A stretch of DNA of 64,000 nt, from the NCBI RefSeq assembly GCF_002056795.1, contig NZ_CP020104.1:4473501-4537500 (forward strand). Reading direction: 5' to 3'. The translations under genes and the position numbers were made by a program. How positions within the stretch are numbered: the first letter of the stretch is position 1; every line of letters begins with the position of its first letter. Shown here one piece after another: positions 1 to 8,824 of this stretch. The DNA comes from Spirosoma aerolatum. GTDB taxonomy: Bacteria > Bacteroidota > Bacteroidia > Cytophagales > Spirosomataceae. The notes under the pieces were generated by a model. That model was not told the origin of the DNA, did not search any database, and saw nothing but the letters and a program-made list of their open reading frames with translations.

Positions 1-766
1 CCAAATTAACGGTCAACACTGCCATATAAGGCGAGAACTTTCGTAACAGGCTCACCCCTATCGAATAAGCATAGACCGTACAAACTAGTGAAAGCACCAA
101 TAACCAGAGCCATTGCCAGGTCGATTCAGGCACATATTGAACACTGGCCGATGTATCAACCGAAGCCGTCCATTGAACTAGCAGCCACAAGCCCAGAGCC
201 GCCACAGATGCGCCAATCATTTCATAAAACGAAATAACCAGGGCATTATAGCGCTGGGTAAACCGACTATTGATGATGGTGAACAACGACGATAGCATAG
301 CCGAAAGCACGGCTACCGTCAACCCAACGACTTTGTCGAACTCAAACCGAAAAATCAGGTAAAGCCCCAGCATTACAACGGCTCCCAGCACGACTTCAAT
401 CGGCCTTACCCGCCTACGCAACACCAATGGCTCCAACACACTCGCCCAAAGTGAACTCGTCGCCATACCGGCCAGACACACCGATACGTTGGCCAGTCGG
501 GCAGCCAGAAAAAACAATACCCAATGCAGGCCAATCAATCCGCCCGTAGCCAGTAATCGCCAATAATCGGTAGAAGCTACGTTCAGATTCTGCCTGCGAC
601 CTAACAGAACGAGTCCCATTCCCACTACCGCCAGCACCGTACGAAACAATACGACTCCTGACGCATCAAGCGGAGCCAGCAATTTTCCTAATATAGCCGT
701 AAACCCCCAGATCAGAACAATGAAATGGAGCTGGAGATAGTCGGTGAACGTGGGTTTATAAGTCAT
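1..766 (-). CDS. EamA/DMT-family transporter, 3' part outside window
   Basis: This is an inner-membrane permease of the drug/metabolite transporter superfamily. Reading leftward from an ATG at 764-766, the frame stays open to the window edge (about 255 codons), so the C-terminus is missing. The protein starts MTYKPTFTDYLQLHFIVLIW and continues as a run of hydrophobic helices separated by short Arg-rich loops, with the early 'GFTAILGKLL' and 'FRTVLA' helices typical of EamA repeats. A full member has about ten helices in two repeats of about 140 residues; the first repeat and most of the second are visible. The substrate cannot be told from sequence. It lies downstream of the lptG-like gene on the same strand, separated by a hairpin at 775-834. 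Confidence 0.8.
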   Translation of the reverse strand, partial: MTYKPTFTDYLQLHFIVLIWGFTAILGKLLAPLDASGVVLFRTVLAVVGMGLVLLGRRQNLNVASTDYWRLLATGGLIGLHWVLFFLAARLANVSVCLAGMATSSLWASVLEPLVLRRRVRPIEVVLGAVVMLGLYLIFRFEFDKVVGLTVAVLSAMLSSLFTIINSRFTQRYNALVISFYEMIGASVAALGLWLLVQWTASVDTSASVQYVPESTWQWLWLLVLSLVCTVYAYSIGVSLLRKFSPYMAVLTVNL

Positions 767-774
767 TAATTTTA

Positions 775-834
775 AATGATAGGCTGAGTGAATAATAGAA
801 TTGGAACAGCTAACCATCCACTCAGTCTATCATT
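775..834. terminator. Imperfect hairpin between lptG-like gene and EamA gene
   Basis: Arms 775-790 and 819-834 are complementary over 16 bp with one mismatch. The hairpin lies just after the stop of the minus-strand permease gene and just before the EamA start. It probably ends or attenuates transcription of the upstream gene. There is no clear T-run. Confidence 0.45.
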
Positions 835-847
835 CGCTCAGTCAGAA

Positions 848-1924
848 TTATCGGGGAATCGTATTGTACAACAGCACACCAATAGCGGTAAAAATAGCAT
901 TGGGAAGCCATACGGCGATAATAGGATTCAGATTACCGGATTCGGCAATTCCCTTCGCCAGCATAAAAAATAGTAGGTAGGTAAAGGCCAGTATGAAACC
1001 GAGTGCCACTTGCCAACCAACCCCCCGACGGCTTTTACGGGCCGACATAATAACCCCAATAATCGTCAGGATAATAATCGCAAACGGTCGGGTATCTCGA
1101 CTGTATTTTTCAAGCAGGTACGTCTCTACCCCATCCGAACCACGGCTTTTCAGCAAATCAATGTATTTGTTGAGTTCCGGCCGGGTAAGGGTTTCAAAAA
1201 GATTGAAATTAGAGCTAAAATCGTCTGGTTTCAGATTCAGTGTCGTATCGATACGGGAACCGGGTGTGAGGGTTTCATGCATCCCATTAATGTCCCGAAT
1301 CCGATAATCAACAATCGACCATTTCTTTTTCTTGGCATCCCATTCAATATGGTCGGCCGAAAGCTTTTGTTTCAACTGATTGCCTTCTACACGTTCCAGG
1401 GTGAATTTATACCCGGTATTGCTCATGTTGTTATAGCTTTCCAGATAGGCGTAGGTATTGGGAGCTATTTTGAGGTGTACGTTTCGGTTCGAGTACGTAA
1501 AAGCATCGTTAATGTATTTAATCTCAAACGCAATCCGGGTTTTATTGGCTTTCGGAATTACGTAATTGACCATAAAATACGTCAGCACCGCCAGCACGGT
1601 TGCTCCCAATGTATAGGGAAATAATAGCCGAACAAAACTGACTCCACTGCTCAGAATAGCAATAATTTCGGTCCGGGCGGCCAATCGCGAGGTCAGGAAT
1701 ACGGTGGCGATAAAGACCATCAGCGGACTAATGTAATTGGCCCAATAGGGAATAAAGTTGAGGTAATAATCCCACAGGATCTCATTACCAGGTGCATTTG
1801 TCTTGTGAAAATTGTCCACCTTCTCGGTGTAATCGATCATCACAACTACCAGCACAATCACCATTACCACAAAAATGTAGGTCTGTAAAAAGCGCTTAAG
1901 AATATACCAGTCTAAAAGTTTCAT
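848..1924 (-). CDS. LptF/LptG (YjgP/YjgQ) family permease
   Basis: An inner-membrane permease subunit of the lipopolysaccharide export system. LptF and LptG flank the LptB2 ATPase and pull LPS from the inner membrane toward the periplasmic LptC/A bridge. The 358-residue length matches the family. The N-terminus MKLLDWYILKRFLQTYIFVV has the family's characteristic 'D.Y..K.F' amphipathic start followed by the first helix. Helices near residues 15-32, 60-80 and 100-120 precede a beta-rich periplasmic domain (about 130-265), and three helices follow, including 'DTRPFAIIILTIIGVIMSARKSRRGVGW'-like residues just before the last two. Which of the two paralogues it is cannot be decided here. It is followed by EamA and preceded by mntR on the same strand. 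Confidence 0.85.
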   Translation of the reverse strand: MKLLDWYILKRFLQTYIFVVMVIVLVVVMIDYTEKVDNFHKTNAPGNEILWDYYLNFIPYWANYISPLMVFIATVFLTSRLAARTEIIAILSSGVSFVRLLFPYTLGATVLAVLTYFMVNYVIPKANKTRIAFEIKYINDAFTYSNRNVHLKIAPNTYAYLESYNNMSNTGYKFTLERVEGNQLKQKLSADHIEWDAKKKKWSIVDYRIRDINGMHETLTPGSRIDTTLNLKPDDFSSNFNLFETLTRPELNKYIDLLKSRGSDGVETYLLEKYSRDTRPFAIIILTIIGVIMSARKSRRGVGWQVALGFILAFTYLLFFMLAKGIAESGNLNPIIAVWLPNAIFTAIGVLLYNTIPR

Positions 1925-1968
1925 ATTCCGATTGATCGTTTACGATTTCCAAAAACCGTAAACACGCA

Positions 1969-2622
1969 CTAATTCACTAATAAATTTTTAGCCACTTCAT
2001 GGCTTACAAACACCGTTCTGCCCGTTTCGGTCTGCACCCGAAACGACTTATCAAACGCACTGATTTCCTGAATAACAACCGTACTTCCAAGCGAAAGATC
2101 GGAATAGTCGAGGTGTTGTAGAAACCCTGTCGAATGCTCCAGCACAGCCATCAGGCATACGCCTTCACCAACTTCAGCTTCCGATAGCTTCCGATACCCC
2201 GTTTCGGGCATCTGCCCAGCCGATGTCGGAATCGGATCGCCATGTGGATCAAACTGCGGATTGCCTAAATACGTATCTAATCGCGTTACTAACTCTTCCG
2301 ATCGAATATGTTCCAGTTCCTCCGCGATATCATGTACTTTATCCCAACTAAAGCCCAGTTTTTCAACCAGAAAAACTTCCCAGAGCCGATGCCGCCGGAT
2401 AATCTGCAACGCCAATCGTTCCCCTTCTTCCGTCAACCGCACTCCCTGGTATTTTTTGTAATGAATAAGCTGTTTGTCAGACAGTTTTCGCAACATATCC
2501 GTTACCGAAGCGGCTTTGGTAGCGGTTACTTCTGCCAGGGCATTCGTACTGACTTCGCCCTGCTGCCGGTTAGCCAGGTTGTAGATGGTCTTCAGATAGT
2601 TTTCTTCCGTGAACGATTGCAT
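1969..2622 (-). CDS. mntR: DtxR/MntR-family metal-dependent repressor
   Basis: A metal-sensing transcription repressor. When loaded with Mn(II) or Fe(II), such proteins bind palindromic operators and shut down metal import. Of 217 residues, 1-60 form the winged helix (MQSFTEENYLKTIY start), about 65-140 the dimerisation and metal site (RRHRLWE, HDIAEELEH, DPHGDPIP at 125-132), and about 150-215 a FeoA-like SH3 domain, as in the long MntR/IdeR forms. The gene is divergent from mntH across a 186-bp region that holds a perfect dyad (2703-2730). That arrangement argues for MntR rather than an iron regulator. The Mn specificity is inference from context. Confidence 0.85.
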   Translation of the reverse strand: MQSFTEENYLKTIYNLANRQQGEVSTNALAEVTATKAASVTDMLRKLSDKQLIHYKKYQGVRLTEEGERLALQIIRRHRLWEVFLVEKLGFSWDKVHDIAEELEHIRSEELVTRLDTYLGNPQFDPHGDPIPTSAGQMPETGYRKLSEAEVGEGVCLMAVLEHSTGFLQHLDYSDLSLGSTVVIQEISAFDKSFRVQTETGRTVFVSHEVAKNLLVN

Positions 2623-2702
2623 ATAGTACGGCGCTCTTGCTCAGAACAACGAACAAAATCAAAACAGTTTGGCAACAAAGGTAGTTTTTATGTTAAACTT
2701 TC

Positions 2703-2730
2703 TAAAAATTTAGGCCAGTCTAAATTTTTA
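2703..2730. promoter_or_regulatory. Probable MntR operator upstream of mntH
   Basis: The arms 2703-2713 (TAAAAATTTAG) and 2720-2730 (CTAAATTTTTA) are perfectly complementary around a 6-bp spacer. The core TTTAG-n6-CTAAA resembles DtxR-family boxes. It sits in the mntR/mntH divergent region, about 13 bp upstream of a TAnnTTTG box at 2744-2751, so a bound dimer would cover the -33 region of the mntH promoter. Confidence 0.7.
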
Positions 2731-2743
2731 TTTCAACATTACC

Positions 2744-2751
2744 TATATTTG
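2744..2751 (+). promoter_or_regulatory. Bacteroidota -7 element of the mntH promoter
   Basis: TATATTTG matches TAnnTTTG exactly. It lies 57 bp upstream of the mntH ATG and directly downstream of the dyad operator. The -33 region falls inside the operator's right arm. Confidence 0.55.
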
Positions 2752-2808
2752 TTGCGTTATAGAGGAGAACAATCAATTGACTCAACTAAAGCAGCTTATT
2801 GAAGCTAA

Positions 2809-4143
2809 ATGGAAGTAACGAATACATCAACGCAACACTGGTACGCTGAAGATACAACATCCCCGTTGACCGATGTTCACGGGTCAGTGCATGTTCCGGT
2901 CGGACGGGGGTTCTTCCGAACGTTGCGTGCCTATGCAGGTCCCGGTCTGATGGTGGCCGTTGGCTATATGGACCCCGGCAACTGGGCCACCGATATTGCC
3001 GGGGGTGCCCAGTTCGGCTACCAGCTCCTATCAGTCGTTTTGATTTCCAACCTGTTTGCTATTTTATTACAGCATTTGGCGCTAAAACTGGGCATTGCCA
3101 CCGGCCGTGATCTGGCACAAGCCTGTCGCGATCATTTTAGCCGCCCGGTAGGTATAGGTCTGTGGCTACTGGCCGAAATAGCTATTGCCGCCTGCGATTT
3201 GGCTGAAGTGATTGGGTCAGCTATAGCGCTGAATTTACTCTTTGGCCTTCCGATTACGATTGGCGTACTCATAACAGCGCTCGACGCATTACTTCTGCTG
3301 TATCTGCAAAACAAAGGTTTTCAGATTCTGGAACGGATTGTAGCGGGTTTAATCTTTCTAATCGTAGGCTGTTTTGGTTATGAACTGATCGTTTCTCAGC
3401 CCGTCATGGCCGATGTTGTTGCGGGATTGATTCCTCGTTCAGCCGTCGTCACAAATCCGGGCATGCTTTACATAGCCATCGGCATACTGGGGGCTACCGT
3501 TATGCCGCACAACCTCTATCTACATTCCAGTATTGTGCAAACCCGCGATTACGGACGCAACGATACTGGTCGTAAAGCCGCTATTAAGTTTGCAACAATC
3601 GATTCGACGGTTTCGCTCTTCCTGGCCTTTTTTATCAATGCCGCCATTCTTGTGCTGTCGGCGGCTACATTCCACTTTTCAGGAAATCAACAGGTGGCCG
3701 ATATAGCCGATGCTCACCGTCTGCTCGATCCGATTCTTGGGGTCAAATTAGCGGGTATTTTGTTTGCCGTAGCGCTGCTCGCTTCCGGCCAGAACTCTAC
3801 ACTGACGGGTACACTCGCAGGTCAGATTGTGATGGAAGGATTTCTGAATCTACGGCTAAAGCCCTGGGTTCGCCGGCTGGTTACTCGTCTGGTGGCCATT
3901 ATCCCCGCCCTCATTGTAGCCATTTTATATGGCGAACGCGGAACCGCTGAATTGTTAGTACTTAGCCAGGTTATCCTGTCACTGCAACTCAGCTTCGCGG
4001 TTGTTCCTTTGGTGCAGTTCACCAGTGATAAAACCCAAATGGGCCGCTTTGCCAATCCGAGCTGGTTAAAAATACTCTCTTGGGCCGTTGCGCTGATCAT
4101 CATGGGGCTGAACGGGTATTTGCTTTGGGATACGATTCATTAA
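2809..4143 (+). CDS. mntH: Nramp-family Mn(II)/Fe(II) transporter
   Basis: An inner-membrane proton-coupled divalent metal importer. Its 444 residues fit the 11-helix LeuT fold of the family. The two metal-binding signatures are intact: DPGN in helix 1 (residues 55-58) and MPHN in helix 6 (232-235). The short cytosolic N-terminus precedes '[20 protein letters not shown]'. The gene stands alone, divergent from mntR, with an operator and -7 box upstream, so repression by metal-loaded MntR is expected. A strong hairpin terminator lies downstream at 4309-4370. Confidence 0.93.
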   Translation: MEVTNTSTQHWYAEDTTSPLTDVHGSVHVPVGRGFFRTLRAYAGPGLMVAVGYMDPGNWATDIAGGAQFGYQLLSVVLISNLFAILLQHLALKLGIATGRDLAQACRDHFSRPVGIGLWLLAEIAIAACDLAEVIGSAIALNLLFGLPITIGVLITALDALLLLYLQNKGFQILERIVAGLIFLIVGCFGYELIVSQPVMADVVAGLIPRSAVVTNPGMLYIAIGILGATVMPHNLYLHSSIVQTRDYGRNDTGRKAAIKFATIDSTVSLFLAFFINAAILVLSAATFHFSGNQQVADIADAHRLLDPILGVKLAGILFAVALLASGQNSTLTGTLAGQIVMEGFLNLRLKPWVRRLVTRLVAIIPALIVAILYGERGTAELLVLSQVILSLQLSFAVVPLVQFTSDKTQMGRFANPSWLKILSWAVALIIMGLNGYLLWDTIH

Positions 4144-4540
4144 GTTGAGCGCCAAGGAATTGTATTACACTGAAATAGCTTGAGACTAACCGTGCAGAGA
4201 TATGAAAGTGAGCAGTTTGGCGATACCAGGAAAACCATTGCCCTACCCTCTGGTCAGGTACTAGCAAATGTCGATGAGTTTTACCGTCGCGATGGTAGCT
4301 TTGTAATTACACCAAAACAGGGTAGTGTATCGTAGACTAAATATTCCGCTGCACTACCCTGTTTTGGTGTTTTTTATAGGTTTATCAGGACGATAGTCAG
4401 TTTATTTTAGCCACCAAGTTGTTTTTAATTCGCCTGTATTTGCTTTCTGATAAATAATTTCATTTTTGGGCCAGCGATATGAACAGGCTTAGTTGTTTTC
4501 CGCTTGCTTGTCGGCTTCATCGGCTATACTGACCTAAACT
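4144..4540. other. Intergenic stretch with terminator and a possible 47-codon frame
   Basis: Between mntH and the broken peptidase gene. A plus-strand frame from GTG 4192 to TAG 4335 (starting VQRYESEQFGDTRKT, ending TPKQGSVS) is open for 47 codons, but it lacks a clear ribosome-binding site and runs into the hairpin at 4309-4370. It may be a gene remnant or chance. Nothing else is recognisable in the remaining 170 bp. Confidence 0.3.
4309..4376 (+). terminator. Strong hairpin terminator, 19-bp perfect stem
   Basis: Arms 4309-4327 and 4352-4370 are perfectly complementary over 19 bp around a 24-nt loop. The right arm is followed by a T-rich stretch. It lies downstream of mntH and probably ends its transcript. 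Confidence 0.75.
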
Positions 4541-5277
4541 ATGCGATTATTTTTACGATTTTTAGCGCTCTTGCTTGCGCTGCTGCTCATTGTACTGGTT
4601 GTCAACACGTTTCGGCTGACACCGCACCAACTGATCAGCGTACCTCCTGCTGCTCCCATTTCCATCCCCGATTCAGCCATTCAGCGACTGGCCGGAGCTA
4701 TCCGAATCCCTACGGTATCCTATACCGACCACAGCCTAACCAATACGGCTCAATTCGACAAATTCCTAGCTTACATTCAAACGGCATTTCCACTCATCCA
4801 TCAACGACTGAAACGCGAAACGTTTAACAAATACGGTTTACTATTGGAATGGAAAGGCCGCAATACCAATCTGAAACCCATGTTGCTCATGGGTCATTAC
4901 GATCTAGTGCCCGTTATTCAGGGTACGCAAAAAATGTGGAAGTGTCCTCCGTTCGGCGGTATTATTGCAGGCGATTTCCTCTATGGACGCGGTATTCTCG
5001 ACGACAAAATGAGCGTTATTGCTTTATTGGAATCGACTGAATATCTACTCAGAACCAATTTTCAACCCGAGCGCACCTTATTTCTGGCCTTTGGTCCCGA
5101 TGTTTCTTCATCGGGCCGTGAAGCGCAAACCATTGCGGCTGCTCTGAAAAACGAAACATTTCACTCAACTATATTCTGGACGAAGGTGGCGTCATTAAAA
5201 CAGAAGGCGTAGCCGAACTTAACAAACCTGTTGCCCTGATCGGCATTGGGGAAAAAGGGTATTTAAGCCGGTACTAA
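4541..5277 (+). pseudogene. Frameshifted and truncated M20 peptidase (PM20D1/carboxypeptidase S-like)
   Basis: The first frame (4541-5212) encodes an N-terminal membrane anchor (residues 1-25) and the start of an M20 zinc peptidase. 'LLMGHYDLVPV' carries the first metal ligand and catalytic Asp, and 'YGRGILDDKMS' the bridging Asp. At about 5155-5170 homology jumps to the -1 frame, which reads NYILDEGG...IGIGEKGYLSRY and stops at TAA 5275. DEGG and GEKGYL are the next conserved M20 blocks. One base appears to be missing, and everything after about residue 245 (a family member has about 480) is gone. It is therefore a decayed gene. A sequencing error could explain the frameshift but not the missing C-terminal half. 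Confidence 0.8.
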
Positions 5278-5648
5278 TGAACGTATCCGTATAACGGATT
5301 ATCGGAATATGATCCAATTATGTGGCTTTAATTCGCAATAGCCAGTCTAACAAAGGAATTCATCATAGGCAGGCTACCAAAAGAGATGGCCTGCCAAGTA
5401 GACAGACCATCTGCCAACTACACCTAATTAAAACCCAAACTGACTAGAATATGGGCACATGTATGTACGTATTTTCCCGACCGACAGTTTTCTGGCCACC
5501 TCCCAACGTTTATTTGGTATATGGCTGGATTATTGCATTTTGACAGGGAAGGTAACTTTCGATTAAACTGCGATTAATGAATCTAAACATCGGTTATCTT
5601 TGCGCCGTTTTGACCCGCCCGTAAGGCAAAAAGGCGTAAGCCTATTTT
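5278..5648. other. Intergenic region upstream of kup
   Basis: This holds no convincing gene. It probably contains decayed sequence 3' of the M20 pseudogene. A weak hairpin (arms 5368-5374 and 5389-5395) and the kup promoter box at 5595-5602 are the only signals seen. I see no structure resembling the ydaO c-di-AMP riboswitch that precedes kup in Firmicutes. Confidence 0.5.
5595..5602 (+). promoter_or_regulatory. Bacteroidota -7 element of the kup promoter
   Basis: TATCTTTG fits TAnnTTTG exactly and lies 46 bp upstream of the kup ATG. The same octamer precedes tsaE at 24999. No clear -33 TTG was found at the expected spacing. Confidence 0.5.
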
Positions 5649-7601
5649 ATGGAAGACAAAAAACATTTAGACACCGTTACCGCTGCCGGACTGCTGGTAG
5701 CCATGGGAATCATCTACGGTGATATTGGTACATCCCCTCTGTACACCCTCCGGGCGATCGTTGGACCCAATAATGCAATTCGAGCCGATGTGGTTCGTGG
5801 AGCCCTTTCCTGCGTACTCTGGACGCTCACCCTCCAGACGACGGTTAAGTACGTGATCCTGATTCTTCGGGCCGACAACCGGGGCGAAGGGGGTATTTTC
5901 GCCCTTTATGCGCTGGTACGTCGACATGCTCGCTGGCTCACATTACCGGCTATTATTGGTGGAGCGGCTTTGCTGGCCGACGGGATTATTACACCCCCAA
6001 TTTCGGTATCTTCAGCCGTTGAAGGCTTACGTTTGCTGTATCCAGCCATTACGCATATTCAAATCATTGAAATTGTAATTGCTATTCTCACGATACTATT
6101 TCTGATTCAGGCATTTGGTACAAGCGTTGTAGGGACCGCCTTTGGCCCCATTATGTTTGTGTGGTTTGTGATGCTGGGAACACTAGGTATTATTCAAATC
6201 GCTCAGGCACCAGGGATTCTGTCGGCTATAAATCCCTATTACGCGTATTGGCTACTAACCGAATACCCCGGCGGGTTCTGGCTTCTTGGCTCGGTTTTCC
6301 TTTGTACAACGGGAGCCGAAGCTCTGTATTCCGACATGGGGCACTGCGGCCGGGCCAATATTCGGGTTAGTTGGGTATTTGTCAAAACCTGCCTGATTCT
6401 CAACTATTTCGGACAGGGTGCCTGGTTGATTGGTCAGGAAGGACAGGTTCTGAATGAGCGGATTCCGTTCTATGAAGTAATGCCCTCCTGGTTTCTGACT
6501 ATCGGTATCAGTATTGCTACAGCCGCTACGGTCATTGCCAGTCAGGCACTGATCAGCGGATCGTTCACCCTGATCAGTGAAGCCATCCGACTCAATTTCT
6601 GGCCAAAAGTTCGGCTACGTTATCCGAGTGTCCAGAAAGGACAACTTTATGTGCCCAGTGTGAATATGCTGCTATGGGCAGGCTGCGTTGGCGTGGTGCT
6701 GTATTTCCGTGAATCATCGAACATGGAAGCCGCTTACGGTCTGGCGATCACCCTGACGATGCTCATGACCACGCTGCTTATGTCGTATTACCTTTACACC
6801 CACAAGTATCAGGCCTGGTGGGTGGTTTTGTTTCTGACGGTTTATCTGGGTATTGAAGGCTCATTCCTGGTCGCTAACCTAATCAAATTCCCGCACGGTG
6901 GTTGGGTATCTGTTTTGATTGGTTCTACCATTGCCGGTGTCATGTATATCTGGCTACAGGCCTTCCAGATCAAACTTCGCCTGACCGAGTACGTTCGCAT
7001 CGATCAATACATACAGGCCATCAAAGAACTTAGCCGCGACATCAGTATTCCCAAATATGCTACGCACCTGGTGTTTATGAGCAACGCGGCCCGGCAGTCG
7101 GAGATTGAATCAAAAATTATTTACTCCATTTTCCAGAAGCGGCCAAAACGTGCCGACATCTACTGGTTCGTTCACGTCGATACGACCGATGATCCGTATA
7201 CAATGGAGTATAAAGTAAACACCATTGCCCCCGACGATGCCTATAAAGTGACGTTTAAACTGGGTTTCCGGGTCGAACAGCGTATTAACCTCTTCTTCCG
7301 CAAAGTGATCGAAGATATGGTGAAGAATAAAGAGGTGGATATTACCAGCCGTTACGAATCGCTGAGTCGTCAGAATGTAATTGGTGATTTCCGGTTCGTA
7401 GTATTGGAGAAATTTTTATCGTTTGAGAACGAACTACCTCCCCGCGAGCGGCTTATCATGAACATCTACTTTGCCATCAAGAACTTCACAACCCCCGAAG
7501 ATCGCTGGTTCGGTCTGGATAGCAGTTCAGTTAAAGTCGAAAAAGTCCCTCTGGTTATTCGTCCAGTCGAAAACGTCCAACTCAAACGCATCACTTCTTA
7601 A
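5649..7601 (+). CDS. kup: Kup-family potassium transporter
   Basis: An inner-membrane proton-coupled K+ importer. The 650 residues include the family N-terminus (AAGLLVAMGIIYGDIGTSPL), about twelve helices up to roughly residue 440, and a soluble C-terminal domain. 'GDIGTSPLYTLR' and 'FALYALVRR' are hallmark blocks of the first helices, and 'DRWFGLDSS' closes the C-terminal domain as in other Bacteroidota members. The gene is transcribed alone from a promoter with a -7 box at 5595 and a leader of about 40 nt. A TGAATGAT-type palindrome follows the stop codon. Confidence 0.92.
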   Translation: MEDKKHLDTVTAAGLLVAMGIIYGDIGTSPLYTLRAIVGPNNAIRADVVRGALSCVLWTLTLQTTVKYVILILRADNRGEGGIFALYALVRRHARWLTLPAIIGGAALLADGIITPPISVSSAVEGLRLLYPAITHIQIIEIVIAILTILFLIQAFGTSVVGTAFGPIMFVWFVMLGTLGIIQIAQAPGILSAINPYYAYWLLTEYPGGFWLLGSVFLCTTGAEALYSDMGHCGRANIRVSWVFVKTCLILNYFGQGAWLIGQEGQVLNERIPFYEVMPSWFLTIGISIATAATVIASQALISGSFTLISEAIRLNFWPKVRLRYPSVQKGQLYVPSVNMLLWAGCVGVVLYFRESSNMEAAYGLAITLTMLMTTLLMSYYLYTHKYQAWWVVLFLTVYLGIEGSFLVANLIKFPHGGWVSVLIGSTIAGVMYIWLQAFQIKLRLTEYVRIDQYIQAIKELSRDISIPKYATHLVFMSNAARQSEIESKIIYSIFQKRPKRADIYWFVHVDTTDDPYTMEYKVNTIAPDDAYKVTFKLGFRVEQRINLFFRKVIEDMVKNKEVDITSRYESLSRQNVIGDFRFVVLEKFLSFENELPPRERLIMNIYFAIKNFTTPEDRWFGLDSSSVKVEKVPLVIRPVENVQLKRITS

Positions 7602-7607
7602 TGATTG

Positions 7608-7686
7608 AATGATTGAATGATTGAATTGACGAATGGCCTTATGCCAGCTTTATTCAATCATTCAACAATTCAATCATTCAATCATT
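7608..7686. repeat. Palindrome built from TGAATGAT words, kup/epimerase junction
   Basis: Arms 7608-7628 and 7666-7686 are perfectly complementary over 21 bp. Each arm is a tandem of the octamer TGAATGAT. The word array continues on the left to 7601, and the right arm ends 6 bp before the epimerase ATG. Related elements occur at 54465-54520 and 55961-56010. It probably acts as a terminator for kup. Confidence 0.7.
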
Positions 7687-7692
7687 GATTTT

Positions 7693-8754
7693 ATGAAACT
7701 TCTCATCACCGGCGGAGCTGGGTTTGTTGGCTCATCACTGGCCATTTCGCTTAAGCAAAATTATCCTGATTATCAAATCTTTGCCCTCGACAACCTCAAG
7801 CGTCGAGGTTCAGAACTGAGTCTGGCACGGCTGAAAGCTGCCGGTATCGAGTTTCTACATGGCGACATTCGGAATAAGGAAGATTTTGATGCGCTGCCTG
7901 CTGTTGATACCGTCATCGAAGCGTCGGCCGAACCATCGGTATTAGCGGGTCTGGATGGAACGCCCGATTATCTGATTAACACCAACTTATTCGGTACGGT
8001 CAACTGCCTGAATTACGCCCTAAAACACCGGGCTAATTTTATTTTCCTGTCGACCAGCCGTGTTTATCCAATCAAGACGATTGAGACCCTGAATTTCGAG
8101 GAAGCCGAAACCCGCTTTGTCCTGACAGACGATCAACCCGTGTCAGGGGTTTCTTCGAAAGGTATTGCCGAGAAGTTCCCACTCGATGGTGCCCGGTCGT
8201 TGTATGGCACCACGAAACTGGCATCTGAACTGTTGATTCAGGAGTATAATGAATTCTACGGCCTGAAAACGGTCATCAATCGCTGTGGCGTCATTACCGG
8301 CCCCTGGCAGATGGGTAAAGTCGATCAGGGGGTCATGGTACTCTGGATTGCCAAACACTATTTCGAGCAGCAACTGGCCTACATCGGCTACGGGGGTACC
8401 GGTAAACAAACCCGCGACATGCTCCACATAGCCGATCTGTATCGGTTGATCGACTGGGAGCTGCACAATCTGGACAAAGTCAATGGCGAAATTCTGAACG
8501 CAGGTGGTGGTGTGGAAAGTAGTGCATCACTCCAGGAATTGACTAAAATTTGCCAGGAAGTCACGGGCAAAACCATCCCGATCAAGCAGGTCACAGAAAA
8601 CCGGGCCGCTGATATTCGACTATATATCACCGACAATACGAACGTAACGAAGCTGACAGGCTGGAAGCCTGAACTTGGCATCCGCGAGATTGTCACCGAC
8701 ATTCATGCCTGGCTCGACGCTAACCGGGCCGCGCTAGAACCTATTTTGAAGTAA
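7693..8754 (+). CDS. NAD-dependent nucleoside-sugar epimerase/dehydratase (extended SDR)
   Basis: A cytosolic sugar-nucleotide modifying enzyme. The start at 7693 is chosen because it gives MKLLITGGAGFVGSSLA, the usual Rossmann start; the longer frame from 7633 would translate the palindrome. The TGGAGFVGS dinucleotide-binding loop is at residues 6-14 and the YGTTK catalytic Tyr/Lys pair near 170. 'RCGVITGPWQMG' and 'GKQTRDMLHI' resemble CDP-paratose 2-epimerase-type enzymes, but the substrate is uncertain. The protein has 353 residues, normal for the family. No other sugar-nucleotide genes are adjacent. Confidence 0.82.
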   Translation: MKLLITGGAGFVGSSLAISLKQNYPDYQIFALDNLKRRGSELSLARLKAAGIEFLHGDIRNKEDFDALPAVDTVIEASAEPSVLAGLDGTPDYLINTNLFGTVNCLNYALKHRANFIFLSTSRVYPIKTIETLNFEEAETRFVLTDDQPVSGVSSKGIAEKFPLDGARSLYGTTKLASELLIQEYNEFYGLKTVINRCGVITGPWQMGKVDQGVMVLWIAKHYFEQQLAYIGYGGTGKQTRDMLHIADLYRLIDWELHNLDKVNGEILNAGGGVESSASLQELTKICQEVTGKTIPIKQVTENRAADIRLYITDNTNVTKLTGWKPELGIREIVTDIHAWLDANRAALEPILK

Positions 8755-8769
8755 ACTTAACCTATTTTC

Positions 8770-8824
8770 AACCGGCACTCCTTTCCTCTCTCCAGTTGTT
8801 GGAGAGAGGAAAGGAGTGCCGGTT
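8770..8824. terminator. Bidirectional terminator palindrome, 24-bp perfect stem
   Basis: Arms 8770-8793 and 8801-8824 pair perfectly around a 7-nt loop. It fills the gap between two convergent genes, and the right arm ends next to the stop codon of the DUF4249 gene at 8825. Confidence 0.75.

Noticed and set aside
2623..2808. Mn riboswitch (yybP-ykoY) upstream of mntH
   Set aside because: The leader after the -7 box is about 50 nt, and regulation is better explained by the protein operator.
5278..5648. c-di-AMP riboswitch upstream of kup
   Set aside because: The probable leader is only about 40 nt and lacks the expected fold.
7601..7690. TGAATGAT array as a CRISPR-like repeat
   Set aside because: There are no spacers or constant repeat-spacer period; it is a short-word palindrome.
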